A stretch of 64,000 nucleotides of DNA from Roseinatronobacter monicus (GTDB taxonomy: Bacteria; Pseudomonadota; Alphaproteobacteria; Rhodobacterales; Rhodobacteraceae). The position numbers and the translations under genes were made by a program. Positions 26,521 to 35,279 of the stretch are shown in pieces (the first letter of the stretch is position 1; each line of letters starts with the position of its first letter). Below the pieces are notes generated by a model. That model saw only the letters and a program-made list of their open reading frames with translations. It did no database searches and was not told the origin of the DNA. The DNA lies in the NCBI RefSeq assembly GCF_006716865.1, contig NZ_VFPT01000001.1, positions 801,001 to 865,000 of the forward strand, in the 5' to 3' direction.

Positions 26521-27477
26521 ATGAAACACAGCTATCCGACCCCCGACCAGCCCCTGAAGATCGGCACACGCGGCTCTCCGCTGGCGCTGGCACAGGCCCA
26601 TGAGACACGCGCCCGCCTGATGGCCGCCCATGACCTGCCAGAGGCAGCGTTCGAGATCATGGTCATCAAAACCACAGGCGATGACCGCACCCTGATTGAT
26701 GCCGACCGCCCCCTGAAGGAAATCGGCAACAAGGGCCTGTTCACCAAGGAAATCGAAGAGGCGATGATCGAGGGGCGCATCGACATTGCTGTCCATTCGA
26801 TGAAGGACATGCCGACGCTGCAACCCGACGGGTTGTTGCTGGATTGCTACCTGCCGCGCGAAGACACGCGCGATGCCTTTGTCTCGCGCCATGTGAAAAC
26901 GATTGCCGATCTTGCCCCTGGTCAGGTGGTTGGCACCTCCAGTCTGCGCCGCCGCGCGCAGCTGCTTAACCGCCGACCTGACCTGAAAGTGGTGGAATTT
27001 CGCGGCAATGTTCAGACGCGGCTGAAAAAGCTGGATGATGGCGTTGCCGATTGCACCTTTTTGGCCATGGCGGGATTGCACCGCCTGAACATGGTTGAGG
27101 TTGCGCAATCCGCCATTGCGCCCGAAGATATGTTGCCTGCCATCGCCCAAGGCGCAATCGGGATCGAGCGGCGCACGGATGATGCGCGTCTGGCTGAAAT
27201 GCTGGCCCCGCTCAATGACCTTGCGACAACGCAGCGTCTGGCCGCTGAACGCGCCTTTCTCGCCGCTCTCGACGGGTCATGCGAGACGCCGATTGCAGGG
27301 CTTGCGCTGATCGACGGGGCCGATATCTGGTTGCGCGGCGAAATTCTGCGCCCCGACGGGTCGGAACGTCTGTTCGAGGAAGGTCGCGCGCCGATTGCGG
27401 ATGGCGCTGATCTGGGTCGTGATCTGGCCGCCAAGCTGCGCGCCCGCGCGCCTGCGGATTTCTTTTCCTGGCTCTGA
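26521..27477 (+). CDS. hemC: Hydroxymethylbilane synthase HemC
   Basis: HemC condenses four porphobilinogen molecules into hydroxymethylbilane. The 318-residue protein has LKIGTRGSPLALAQAHETR at the N-terminus, KDMPTLQPDGL, the arginine-rich GTSSLRRRAQL and the dipyrromethane-binding Cys in LDGSCETPIAGLA. All are conserved. It is divergent from hemE, the enzyme two steps later in the same pathway. Confidence 0.97.
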   Translation: MKHSYPTPDQPLKIGTRGSPLALAQAHETRARLMAAHDLPEAAFEIMVIKTTGDDRTLIDADRPLKEIGNKGLFTKEIEEAMIEGRIDIAVHSMKDMPTLQPDGLLLDCYLPREDTRDAFVSRHVKTIADLAPGQVVGTSSLRRRAQLLNRRPDLKVVEFRGNVQTRLKKLDDGVADCTFLAMAGLHRLNMVEVAQSAIAPEDMLPAIAQGAIGIERRTDDARLAEMLAPLNDLATTQRLAAERAFLAALDGSCETPIAGLALIDGADIWLRGEILRPDGSERLFEEGRAPIADGADLGRDLAAKLRARAPADFFSWL

Positions 27478-27532
27478 GACTGGCATCCACAGCCCCGCCC
27501 CCTTATCTGACATTACGACAAGGGGGCTGCGT

Positions 27533-28957
27533 ATGGTGATCGGCAGGTTGACAGATGGGGTGTTGCGCGGCGTCGACCGCGTGGCCACGGGTGTAAGTGG
27601 CACCCTGTCCGAGACATTCTTTGAACCCACCTTGCGGCTTGGTGTCACCGGCCTCAGTCAGGCGGGCAAGACGGTGTTCATCACTTCGCTGGTGGCCAAT
27701 CTGCTGGACCGGGGACGCATGGGCCGGATGGGGGCCGTGGCAGGTGGCCATATCGAGGCGGCGTTCCTGCAACCCCAACCCGATGACACGCTGCCCCGGT
27801 TTGACTATGAGCGCCATCTGGCCGCCCTGACGGGCCCCGACCCGCATTGGCCCGAAGGGACGCGCCAGATTTCGCAACTGCGCCTGTCCTTTCGTGTGCG
27901 CCCCGGCGGGTTTCTGAGCGGTATGCGGGCACCCCGCGTGCGCCATGTCGATATCATCGACTATCCCGGCGAATGGCTGCTGGATCTGGTGCTGCTGGAC
28001 AAGAGCTATGCGCAATGGAGCGCCGAGGTGCTGGCGCGTATGGAAAAACGCGATTTCGCAGCCGATGCTCTGGCGCAGTTGCAAGCGACCGATGCCAGTG
28101 CCCGCCATGACGAGGCGACGGCCCAAGCGCTGACCGAAGCCTTCACCACCTATCTCAATCAAGCCCGCGCGCTGGGGTTGCCTGACATTACTCCTGGGCG
28201 GTTTTTGTTGCCGGGCGATCTGGCAGGCTCTCCGGTGCTGACCTTTGTGCCGCTGGCAGGGACAGGGGGGCGCGGCTCGCTGGCGCGCGAGATGGCGCGG
28301 CGCTTTGATGCATATAAGTCGCAGGTCATCCGGCCCTTTTTCCGCGATCATTTTGCCCGGATCGACCGGCAGGTGGTGCTGGCCGATGTGCTGGGCGCGA
28401 TCCATGCGGGGCCAGAGGCGGTGGACCGCTTGGGCCAGACCCTGACCGAATTGCTGGCCGCATTTCGACCGGGGCGCAATGCGTGGCTGACGCGGCTCTT
28501 GGGGGGCAAGCGGGTTGAACGCATCCTGTTTGCCGCCACCAAGGCCGATCATCTGCACCACATCCAGCATGCGCGGCTGACAGCGATCATGGCCGCGTTG
28601 TTGCGCCAGTCGCGCGACCGCGCTGATTTCGCAGGCGCACGCACGCAGGCACTGGCCATCGCCGCACTCCGCGCCACGGTTGAGGAAACGCATGACCGCG
28701 ACGGGCAGACATTGGACTGTGTGCGCGGGCGCTTGCTGGACACTGGGCGGCAGGCGGCGTTTTACGCAGGCGAGTTGCCTGCCGATCCGATGCAGGTGGT
28801 GGGGCCCGCGCGCGCAGGGGCCGCGCAATGGCTGGATGCCGACTATCAGATCATGCGCTTTGCCCCCGCCCCTCTGACCCGCGCGCCCGGTGACGGGTTG
28901 CCCCATATCCGGCTGGATGCGGCTGCCGATTTTCTGCTGGGGGATATCCTGCAATGA
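27533..28957 (+). CDS. ycjX: YcjX-family GTPase-like protein
   Basis: A 474-residue protein of the YcjX (DUF463) family, a P-loop NTPase with GLSQAGKTVFITSL near residue 42 and the Walker-B-like DIIDYPGEWLLDL. FAATKADHLHHIQH corresponds to the G4-type base motif. In E. coli ycjX lies with ycjF under phage-shock and heat-shock control; the molecular role is not settled. The start MVIGRLTDG is the first ATG after the hemC end with coding character. It overlaps the next gene in ATGA. Confidence 0.9.
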   Translation: MVIGRLTDGVLRGVDRVATGVSGTLSETFFEPTLRLGVTGLSQAGKTVFITSLVANLLDRGRMGRMGAVAGGHIEAAFLQPQPDDTLPRFDYERHLAALTGPDPHWPEGTRQISQLRLSFRVRPGGFLSGMRAPRVRHVDIIDYPGEWLLDLVLLDKSYAQWSAEVLARMEKRDFAADALAQLQATDASARHDEATAQALTEAFTTYLNQARALGLPDITPGRFLLPGDLAGSPVLTFVPLAGTGGRGSLAREMARRFDAYKSQVIRPFFRDHFARIDRQVVLADVLGAIHAGPEAVDRLGQTLTELLAAFRPGRNAWLTRLLGGKRVERILFAATKADHLHHIQHARLTAIMAALLRQSRDRADFAGARTQALAIAALRATVEETHDRDGQTLDCVRGRLLDTGRQAAFYAGELPADPMQVVGPARAGAAQWLDADYQIMRFAPAPLTRAPGDGLPHIRLDAAADFLLGDILQ

Positions 28958-29958
28958 GCAAATCCAAACCCTTGCTGATCGACCTGCCCGAAGGGGCCGA
29001 ATTCGACCCCAGCACCGCGCCGCCGCCCCCCGATGAGGATCTGCCCCCGCCCGAAGGGCGCGCCATGCAGATGGCGCTGCGCGCAGGCCGTGCGCGGCTG
29101 TCGTTCTGGGGGCGCTTTGGCCTGTCGGCGCTTGCCGGATTTTTGGCGCTTGCTGTCAGTGTCGCGGCTTGGGATTTCGTGACCTCGCTTGTCGCGCGCA
29201 ACACCGCGCTTGGGTATCTGGCGCTGGGTCTTTTGGCGGTGATCGGCGTTGCGGCCCTGACATTTGCGTGGCGCGAATGGGCCGGGTTCCGCCGCCTGCG
29301 CCAGATCGACGCGCTGCGCGGGCAGGCCGCCGCGGCGCGCCAGCAGGTTGACCTCAAACTGGCAAAAGATGTCATGCTCGCCCTCAACGCGCTGTACAGC
29401 ACGCGGCCCGAATTGCGCTGGGCGCGCGCGCGCCTGACAGAGATGGCCCCTGACCAACTCGACGCGGAGGGGCTTCTGGCGCTCAGCGAAACCACCTTGC
29501 TGGCAGAGTTGGATGCCCGTGCGCGCCGCGAGGTTGAAGCCGCCGCCCGGCAGGTCGCCTTGCTGACCGCCCTGATCCCGCTGGCGCTGATCGATGTTCT
29601 GGCCGCACTTGTCAGCAATCTGCGCATGATCCGCCGGGTCGCCGAAATCTATGGTGGGAGGGCAGGTACACTCGGCAGCCTGCGCCTGCTGCGGGGTGTT
29701 ATCACGCATCTTCTGGCAACAGGGGCCGTGGCCGTAAGCGAAGATATGATCGGCTCGGTTGCCTCGGGCAGCGTCATTTCCAAATTCTCGCGCCGCTTTG
29801 GCGAGGGGGTGGTCAATGGCGCGCTGACCGCGCGGCTTGGCATTGCCGCGATTGAAATTTGCCGCCCCTTGCCGTTTCAGGCACTGCCCCGCCCGCGCAC
29901 CAGCCATGTCATGAGCCGCGCGCTCAGCGGCCTGTTTGACAAACCCGCACAGAAGTAA
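28954..29958 (+). CDS. ycjF: YcjF/TIGR01620 family membrane protein
   Basis: A 334-residue inner-membrane protein partner of YcjX. A proline-rich N-terminus is followed by two adjacent membrane helices (about residues 50-105: FGLSALAGFLALAVSVAAW and LALGLLAVIGVAALTFAW). The C-terminal DUF697-like domain contains VALLTALIPLALIDVLAAL and ARLGIAAIEICRPLPF. Its start overlaps the ycjX stop by 4 bp, so both are made together. The IS element sits just after its terminator. Confidence 0.9.
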   Translation: MSKSKPLLIDLPEGAEFDPSTAPPPPDEDLPPPEGRAMQMALRAGRARLSFWGRFGLSALAGFLALAVSVAAWDFVTSLVARNTALGYLALGLLAVIGVAALTFAWREWAGFRRLRQIDALRGQAAAARQQVDLKLAKDVMLALNALYSTRPELRWARARLTEMAPDQLDAEGLLALSETTLLAELDARARREVEAAARQVALLTALIPLALIDVLAALVSNLRMIRRVAEIYGGRAGTLGSLRLLRGVITHLLATGAVAVSEDMIGSVASGSVISKFSRRFGEGVVNGALTARLGIAAIEICRPLPFQALPRPRTSHVMSRALSGLFDKPAQK

Positions 29959-30003
29959 CTCCGGCTCACATTTTCTTGCCAGAAATACTCACGGGGGTTT
30001 CCC

Positions 30004-30025
30004 AAGGGGGGGCGTGCCCCCCTTT
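30004..30025 (+). terminator. Rho-independent terminator of ycjX-ycjF
   Basis: AAGGGGGG and CCCCCCTT pair around a CGTG loop and a T-run follows (TTT at 30023-30025). The IS element target site starts in that T-run, so the insertion did not break a coding gene. Confidence 0.75.
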
Positions 30026-30030
30026 GGGGC
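30023..30030. repeat. Left copy of 8-bp target-site duplication, IS copy 1
   Basis: TTTGGGGC directly precedes the left end of the element and is repeated exactly at 31508-31515 after the right end. It shows a simple transposition event at this place. Confidence 0.85.
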
Positions 30031-31507
30031 GCTAAGGGATGCACACATCTTTGGCTGTGCGCTCCGGTTTTCGGCACTTGACCGTTTTTGTTGCGCATGA
30101 TTCGATCGCTCTACCTAAAGTGGGAGGGCGTCTGTGGTGACTTCGGAAGGCTGGAGGCTGGGTGATTTCGGAGACGAACGCCTGGCAAAAAGGGGGGTCT
30201 GCTGCTCGCAGCAATGGTGGCGCGCACGAGCACCTGTCTTCGGCGTCTGGCGGGTGGCCGCCGCAGTGGGATTGTCGGATTTTCGCGCTTTCTGGCCAAT
30301 CCGCGCGTGACGGCTGAGGCGGTGATTGAAGGCTGGGGAGCGGAGCTTTCGCAAGCCTGCGCGGGGCGGCATATTCTTGCGATTCAGGACAGCAGCGACT
30401 TCAATTTCTCGACAACCAAAGAGCGCAGTCGCGGACTGGGTGCAATCGGCAAGGGGTCTGGGCGCGGTGTTTTGCTCCACGCGATGCTGGGTGTGGATGC
30501 CGAGACGGGTGGCATTCTGGGTTTGGCCGCGGGCCGGATATGGACACGCGATGGCCGCGTAAGTGTTCCCCACCGGGCCCGCCCCCTGTCCGAGAAGGAA
30601 TCGCATCGGTGGCTGAGCACGGCAGAGGCTGCCAAGACAGTTCTGGCCCAGGCGCATATGGTGACTGAAATCGGCGATCGCGAGAGCGATATCTATGAGA
30701 AATGGGCACGATTGCCGGAGCCGGGCTTTCACATCCTGACCCGTGCCATGACGGATCGCTCAATCCTGGAAGGTGGCGGCAAGCTGTCCTCTGCCCCGCT
30801 GAAATTGGCAGGTACGGCACAAGTGGCGATGCGCGCACGCCCAGGGCGCCCGGCGCGCACCGCCAGACTTGAGGCCCGATTTGGCCCCGTTACGATCAAG
30901 CGTCCTGCCAATCTGGCCAGACAGCCGGGGCTGGCCGAGACGGTGGAGGTCAGCCTGATCGAAGTCAGCGAGGTGAATGCGCCACCGGGCGCCGAGCCCA
31001 TCTCATGGCGGCTTTTGACCACTCACAAGGTCGAGGATGCGGACATGGCCTGGCGCGCGGTAAGCTGGTACCGGCAACGCTGGCATATCGAACAATTCTT
31101 CCGCACCCTGAAGCAACAGGGGTTGCAACTGGAGGACAGCCAACTGGAAAATGCCGAGCGGTTGATCAAGCTGACCGCGATTGCCGCCCGCGCGGCCTGC
31201 ACCATCATGCAACTCGTTCAGGCGCGCGATGGCAAGTCCGGGCAAGACGCCAAAATCGCCTTCTCATCCTCCGAAATCCAGACCCTTCATGCTCTCCTGC
31301 CCGAACTCGAAGGCAAGACCGCGCTCCAGAAAAACCCTCACCCGCCGGAAACACTTGCCTGGGCCGCGTGGATCATCGCCAAGCTCGGCGGATGGGACGG
31401 CTACCCAAAATCCAAACCGCCAGGTCCAATTACATTCCGACATGGCCTACAATACTTCAAATCCGTCTCACACGGATGGAAACTCAGAAATGTGTGAATC
31501 GCCTAGC
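30031..31507 (+). mobile_element. IS4-family (IS50/Tn5-like group) insertion sequence, copy 1
   Basis: A 1477-bp element that is repeated at 48646-50122 in the same orientation, with no difference noticed. Its ends are imperfect inverted repeats: 18 of the outer 23 bases match, beginning GCTAAGGGATGCACACATCT on the left and GCTAGGCGATTCACACATTT read inward from the right. It is flanked by a perfect 8-bp duplication TTTGGGGC. One transposase is encoded, split by a reading-frame change. No passenger genes are present. Confidence 0.95.
30134..31497 (+). CDS. IS4/IS50-group transposase, N-terminal and catalytic parts in two frames (-1 shift)
   Basis: The catalytic ORF starts at ATG 30214 (427 codons). 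It carries the DDE core: D59 (AIQDSSDF), D155 (GDRESD) and E293 within the YREK motif, Y286, R289, E293 and K300. The Tn5-type N-terminal segment (EGWRLGDFGDERLAKRG) lies upstream in another frame, from GTG 30134 or 30137 after GGGAGGG, stopping at 30310. The two frames join naturally by a -1 shift in the A5G6 run near 30187-30197. Both IS copies share this, so programmed slippage or frameshifting is more likely than decay. Confidence 0.85.
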
Positions 31508-31515
31508 TTTGGGGC
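31508..31515. repeat. Right copy of 8-bp target-site duplication, IS copy 1
   Basis: TTTGGGGC, identical to 30023-30030. Confidence 0.85.
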
Positions 31516-31526
31516 GGGGGGTTCAG

Positions 31527-31569
31527 CTCTGGTCGCAGACCAGAGATGCCGGGGGGCAGCCGCCCCCCG
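31527..31569 (-). terminator. Two tandem hairpins after the AhpD-like gene
   Basis: CTCTGGTC-GCA-GACCAGAG (31527-31545) and CGGGGGGC-AGCC-GCCCCCCG (31550-31569) are both perfect 8-bp stems. They lie beyond the 3' end of the leftward gene cluster and are likely its terminator. Confidence 0.6.
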
Positions 31570-31595
31570 TCCCCCCTCTCAAGCAGCGCACCCTC

Positions 31596-32162
31596 TCAGC
31601 GGGCTTGCGCGTGATAGTCCGGGTTCGGTTCCATCCCTGTGGCCGAGGCCACGCGGTTCGTCATCGAGAAGAACCCCACCACCGCGATAATGTCGAAAAT
31701 ATCGCGGTCGGTGAAGCCGTGCGCGCGCACTCCTTCGCGGTCGGCGTCACTGACCTTTGCACTGGCTTCAGTCACAAGGGCGGCGAAATCCAGCATGGCG
31801 CGGGTGCGCGGGTCCAAGGGGGCGGCGCGGTAGTTCATCACCATCGCCTCGCCCAAGGCCGGATCGCCGGACAGCTCTCGCACTGCCGCGCCATGCGCCA
31901 CCTGACAATACCAGCATCGGTTGATCGACGAGACAACGACCGCGATCATCTCGCGCTCCAGCTTGCTCAGCCCGCTCTCGCCCAGCATCAGATCACTATA
32001 CATCGCGACAAACGCGTCGAACTTTGCCATATCGAACAGATAAGCCTGCAACACATTGGGCACCATGCCCAGCTTTTCCTCGCAAAGCTGCAAATAGCGC
32101 TTTGTGCGTTCGGGCAGTTCTGACGTGGCGGGCAGATCCAGCCGTGTGACCTGTCGTGTCAT
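31596..32162 (-). CDS. Peroxidase-related protein of the AhpD/CMD family
   Basis: A 188-residue carboxymuconolactone-decarboxylase-fold protein with the AhpD redox pair C-W-Y-C in SINRCWYCQVAHGAAVREL. The rest matches the 'peroxidase-related enzyme' group (RYLQLCEEKLGMVPNVLQAY, in part). The start at 32162 has GGAGG upstream; longer frames are not supported. It overlaps the acetyltransferase gene by 4 bp, and that in turn overlaps the CinA-like gene. It may reduce organic hydroperoxides, with an unknown electron donor. Confidence 0.87.
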   Translation of the reverse strand: MTRQVTRLDLPATSELPERTKRYLQLCEEKLGMVPNVLQAYLFDMAKFDAFVAMYSDLMLGESGLSKLEREMIAVVVSSINRCWYCQVAHGAAVRELSGDPALGEAMVMNYRAAPLDPRTRAMLDFAALVTEASAKVSDADREGVRAHGFTDRDIFDIIAVVGFFSMTNRVASATGMEPNPDYHAQAR

Positions 32163-32890
32163 TGTGGTGCCTCCTTCAAACCCTGCTCGCGGTAGTGATA
32201 GCGCGCGCAGACTTGCAGGCCAAGCCGCTCGTAGAGTGTGCGCGCGCCGGTATTCGCGTCTGTCACAGCGAGTGCCAGCATATGCGCCCCTTGCGCCTGC
32301 GCCCACCATGCAGCCCCTTGCACGATCAGCGCGCCAACGCCCTTGCGCCGCATATGGGGCAGCACTTCGATGGCATGAACCATCGCAATCTTGTCATGCA
32401 GTGCACAAAATGCGACGCCTGCGGCGCGGTCCTCGATGCGCGCGACCAGTCCCGTTTTTTGGGTGCAGGCGCGCTCCATCACTGCGGTCCGCGCAGGGCC
32501 AATGCCCCCTTCGGCCCAGATATCGCGCATGATCGCCAAAGGTGGCCAGATATCGAACAGGCTGACATGCCCCGGTTTGCGCGCCAGATCGGCAACGGGG
32601 CCTGCATAGATGACTGTCGGGTCCAGCAAGTTATAGCCGCGTCCGGTCAGCACCGCGTCCAGTGCCGCCTCACCTGTGGTCAGTCGAAACAAGGGCCGCT
32701 GTCCGCGTGCCTGCATCCACGCTTCTGCTGTGGAAAGGGGGGCGTCGTCGTGCAGCGGGCTTGCCGCCGAGACGCGCTTGCCCCCGCCCGCACCATCGCG
32801 CAAGCGCCAGCCATCTTGCGTGTGGGTGGCTTGCGCAGGCCATGTTGCGTCCAGTGCGGCCATCAAACTGGCCGCGTCTGGCAGGCTCAT
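32159..32890 (-). CDS. GNAT-family N-acetyltransferase
   Basis: A 243-residue protein whose C-terminal half (about 130-235) is a GNAT domain: VHAIEVLPHMRRKGVGALIVQGA carries the acetyl-CoA pyrophosphate loop (R/Q-x-x-G-x-G/A), and NTGARTLYERLGL is motif B. The N-terminal half is less conserved. The acceptor is unknown. It lies between the AhpD-like and CinA-like genes with 4-bp overlaps on both sides, so all three are co-translated. Confidence 0.85.
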   Translation of the reverse strand: MSLPDAASLMAALDATWPAQATHTQDGWRLRDGAGGGKRVSAASPLHDDAPLSTAEAWMQARGQRPLFRLTTGEAALDAVLTGRGYNLLDPTVIYAGPVADLARKPGHVSLFDIWPPLAIMRDIWAEGGIGPARTAVMERACTQKTGLVARIEDRAAGVAFCALHDKIAMVHAIEVLPHMRRKGVGALIVQGAAWWAQAQGAHMLALAVTDANTGARTLYERLGLQVCARYHYREQGLKEAPQ

Positions 32891-33618
32891 GCCACCGCCT
32901 CGGGGAAGAGTGCGGCCAGTTTGACAAGGGCCGCATCCACCCGCGTCTTGTCTTCGCCGCGCACGACGACAGTTGCGCCAAATGCCCCGTCACGCTGAAA
33001 CGGGTAGCAGCCAATGGACAGTTCTGGAAAACCCTCGGCCAGCGCTTTGAGGTCCGCTGCAATCTCGCCCTCGCCGCGTGGGATGGTCAGGTTCTGGGCG
33101 TAGAGGGCCGCACCCGCAGCAAGGCCAGGCAGAAGGGCCGCGACCATAGCCTGAAACACCGCAGGCACGCCCGCCATCACATGCACATTCCCGATCGAGA
33201 AGCCCGGCGCACTGGACACCGGATTGTCGATCAGGCGGGCCCCGTCGGGAATGCGCGCCATGCGCAGGCGCGCGGCGTTCAATTCCAGCCCTGTGCGGGT
33301 GTAATGCTCGGCCAGAATGGCGCGCGCATCATCGCGGATATCCACCCCCACCCCAAAGGCGGCGGCCACGGCATCGGCGGTGATGTCGTCATGCGTGGGA
33401 CCGATCCCGCCCGACGTGAAGACATGGTCATATTCGGCCCGCAACGCATTTAACGCGACCACGATGCGGTCATGCTGGTCGGTGACGATGCGCACTTCGC
33501 GCAGGTCAATGCCGCGCGGGGCCAGTTGCCCGGCCAGATAATGCATATTCGCATCGCGCGTGCGGCCCGACAGGATTTCATCGCCGATGACAAGCATCGC
33601 GGCTGTGGGATTGGACAT
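32887..33618 (-). CDS. CinA-like molybdopterin-binding domain protein
   Basis: A 243-residue stand-alone CinA N-terminal (MoCF-like) domain protein. Motifs are AAMLVIGDEILSGRTRDAN and the family core TSGGIGPTHDDITADAVA. The C-terminal nicotinamide-nucleotide amidase (PncC) domain of full CinA is missing, which is common for this subfamily. Such domains act as ADP-ribose or nucleotide pyrophosphatases in characterised CinA proteins. Start MSNPTAAML has GGAGAAGG upstream. Confidence 0.88.
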   Translation of the reverse strand: MSNPTAAMLVIGDEILSGRTRDANMHYLAGQLAPRGIDLREVRIVTDQHDRIVVALNALRAEYDHVFTSGGIGPTHDDITADAVAAAFGVGVDIRDDARAILAEHYTRTGLELNAARLRMARIPDGARLIDNPVSSAPGFSIGNVHVMAGVPAVFQAMVAALLPGLAAGAALYAQNLTIPRGEGEIAADLKALAEGFPELSIGCYPFQRDGAFGATVVVRGEDKTRVDAALVKLAALFPEAVA

Positions 33619-33708
33619 CGGCCTTCTCCAAAAAACGACTTTGGACAAGGTATAGGAGGGCGCGTGGCAGGTTCCAACCCCCCTACGCGCGACGGATGCT
33701 GTCGTGGG

Positions 33709-34491
33709 TCAGGCCTTGGGGGTAGCAACCGCGCGGCGGTATATATGCCATGTCGCATGGCCCAGCACCGGCAGTGCTATGAACAGGCCCAGAAACAAGG
33801 GCACCATCGCCACGAACAAGGTTGCCGCGATCACGGTTGCCCATTTCAGCATGATTTGCGGGTTCAAGCGGACGGTTTCCAAGCTGGCAATCATCGCGGT
33901 CATGAAATCGATATCGCGTTCCAGCAACATGGGCAGGCTGACCACCGTGATGGCAAACAGCGCCATTGCCACCAACGCCCCAGCAGCGGACCCGATCAGC
34001 AGCATCATAACACCGGGAAATGACGCCAGCAGCGAAAGCGATTCGGTGCCAATGCCTGATTGTGCCATGAAAATAGCGAAAATGCCGCGTGCAAGGATGA
34101 TCCAGAAACCGAAGATGATCAGGACGACCACGCCCATGACCAGCAATTGCTCATCGCCGCGCCCGCGCATTGCGCCAAGGATGCCCCCCCATTTCATCGG
34201 CTCGCCTGCCTCGCGGCGGCGGCTGACTTCATAAAGGCCGACGGCTGCGAAGGGCGCGAAGAGCGGAAATCCTGCTGCAATGGGGATGAACCACGCCGCC
34301 TCTCCTCGGGCAAAAAGCCCGAAATACAGCGCAATTCCCGCCACCACATAGAAGGCCGCGAAAAACAGTCCAAAAGCCGGATATGCCTTGAAGTCACTCC
34401 AGCCCGCAGCCAGGGCCGCGCGCAGGTCTTTTTCTGACAGATCGCGCGCAATCTCTACAGGCGCGATCTGTGCGTGTTCGGTCATGCTCAT
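33709..34491 (-). CDS. DUF2189 integral membrane protein
   Basis: A 260-residue membrane protein with six predicted helices and a short cytoplasmic N-terminus (EIARDLSEKDLRAALAAGWSDF). The pattern, including GLYEVSRRREAGEPMKWGG between helices two and three, is typical of DUF2189. Function is unknown. The start at 34491 (MSMTEH) follows AGGGAGGG. It stands alone between the CinA-like unit and the FMN reductase. Confidence 0.85.
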   Translation of the reverse strand: MSMTEHAQIAPVEIARDLSEKDLRAALAAGWSDFKAYPAFGLFFAAFYVVAGIALYFGLFARGEAAWFIPIAAGFPLFAPFAAVGLYEVSRRREAGEPMKWGGILGAMRGRGDEQLLVMGVVVLIIFGFWIILARGIFAIFMAQSGIGTESLSLLASFPGVMMLLIGSAAGALVAMALFAITVVSLPMLLERDIDFMTAMIASLETVRLNPQIMLKWATVIAATLFVAMVPLFLGLFIALPVLGHATWHIYRRAVATPKA

Positions 34492-34609
34492 CGGTTTCCC
34501 TCCCTGAAACGAAGGAGGGTAGCGTGCCAAAAACTGCCTTGCCGATCAAGTTTTTCAGCACATGGGACTGATGATCACGCCGAAATGCCGGTTTTTTGGG
34601 TCGCGCCCT

Positions 34610-35155
34610 TCAACCAGAGTGCGACTGGCCCGCGCTGCGCAAATCCTGCATCAATTCATTGAGCAGTTTCGTCGCCATTTCATCGGTCAGATTGCCCTGA
34701 TCGTCAAAAGCTTTCGACGGGTTCGACAGCAACATTTCCGGCCCTTGCAACAAATAGGGGCGAAACGCGACCATCATCAGGCGCAGGGCAAATTGCGTGC
34801 GCTCCCCGCCCGCGCGCCCAGCGGCAGCCGAGACAATGGCCACGGGCTTGTCCTTCCACGGCGCACCGCCACGGCTAAGCCAGTCGAGGGCGTTCTTCAG
34901 TACACCGGGGGGCGCCTTGTTATATTCCGGGCATGCGATGACAACCGCGTCTGCGTTGGCGATCAGGTCTTTCAGCTTGGTGACTTCGGCGGGCATGCCC
35001 TGCGCTTCCAGATCTTCGTCAAACAGGGGCAGGCGCAGATTGCCCTCTGCAAATTCCGCCGGACCAAAAGCCTCTCTTGCGGCATGCATCAGTTTGCGAT
35101 TCCAAGACTCTTTACGCAATGATCCGCACAACCCCACCAGTTTCAACTCAGACAT
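34610..35155 (-). CDS. NADPH-dependent FMN reductase-family protein
   Basis: A 181-residue flavodoxin-fold protein. The phosphate-binding loop is GLCGSLRKESWNRKLM, and CPEYNKAPPGVLKNALDWLSR is the conserved PEYNxxxPxxLKNAxDW motif of the NADPH:FMN reductase/chromate-quinone reductase group. It is likely a soluble dimer supplying reduced flavin or reducing quinones. It is divergent from the TPP enzyme. Confidence 0.92.
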   Translation of the reverse strand: MSELKLVGLCGSLRKESWNRKLMHAAREAFGPAEFAEGNLRLPLFDEDLEAQGMPAEVTKLKDLIANADAVVIACPEYNKAPPGVLKNALDWLSRGGAPWKDKPVAIVSAAAGRAGGERTQFALRLMMVAFRPYLLQGPEMLLSNPSKAFDDQGNLTDEMATKLLNELMQDLRSAGQSHSG

Positions 35156-35279
35156 GATATCTCCTGTTACTATTCGTCACACCAGCTATGACTCGGGGAA
35201 CGAAAGGCAATCCTGACGGGTTGCACCCGAGCGAGATATCTCTCACTCTGGTAGTGAACATGTGAAAAAAGAGGGTTCG

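Noticed and set aside
27503..28954. Long minus-strand ORF (483 codons) opposite ycjX
   Set aside because: It is His/Gln/Arg-rich with no domain, a typical shadow of a GC-rich gene with strong third-position bias.
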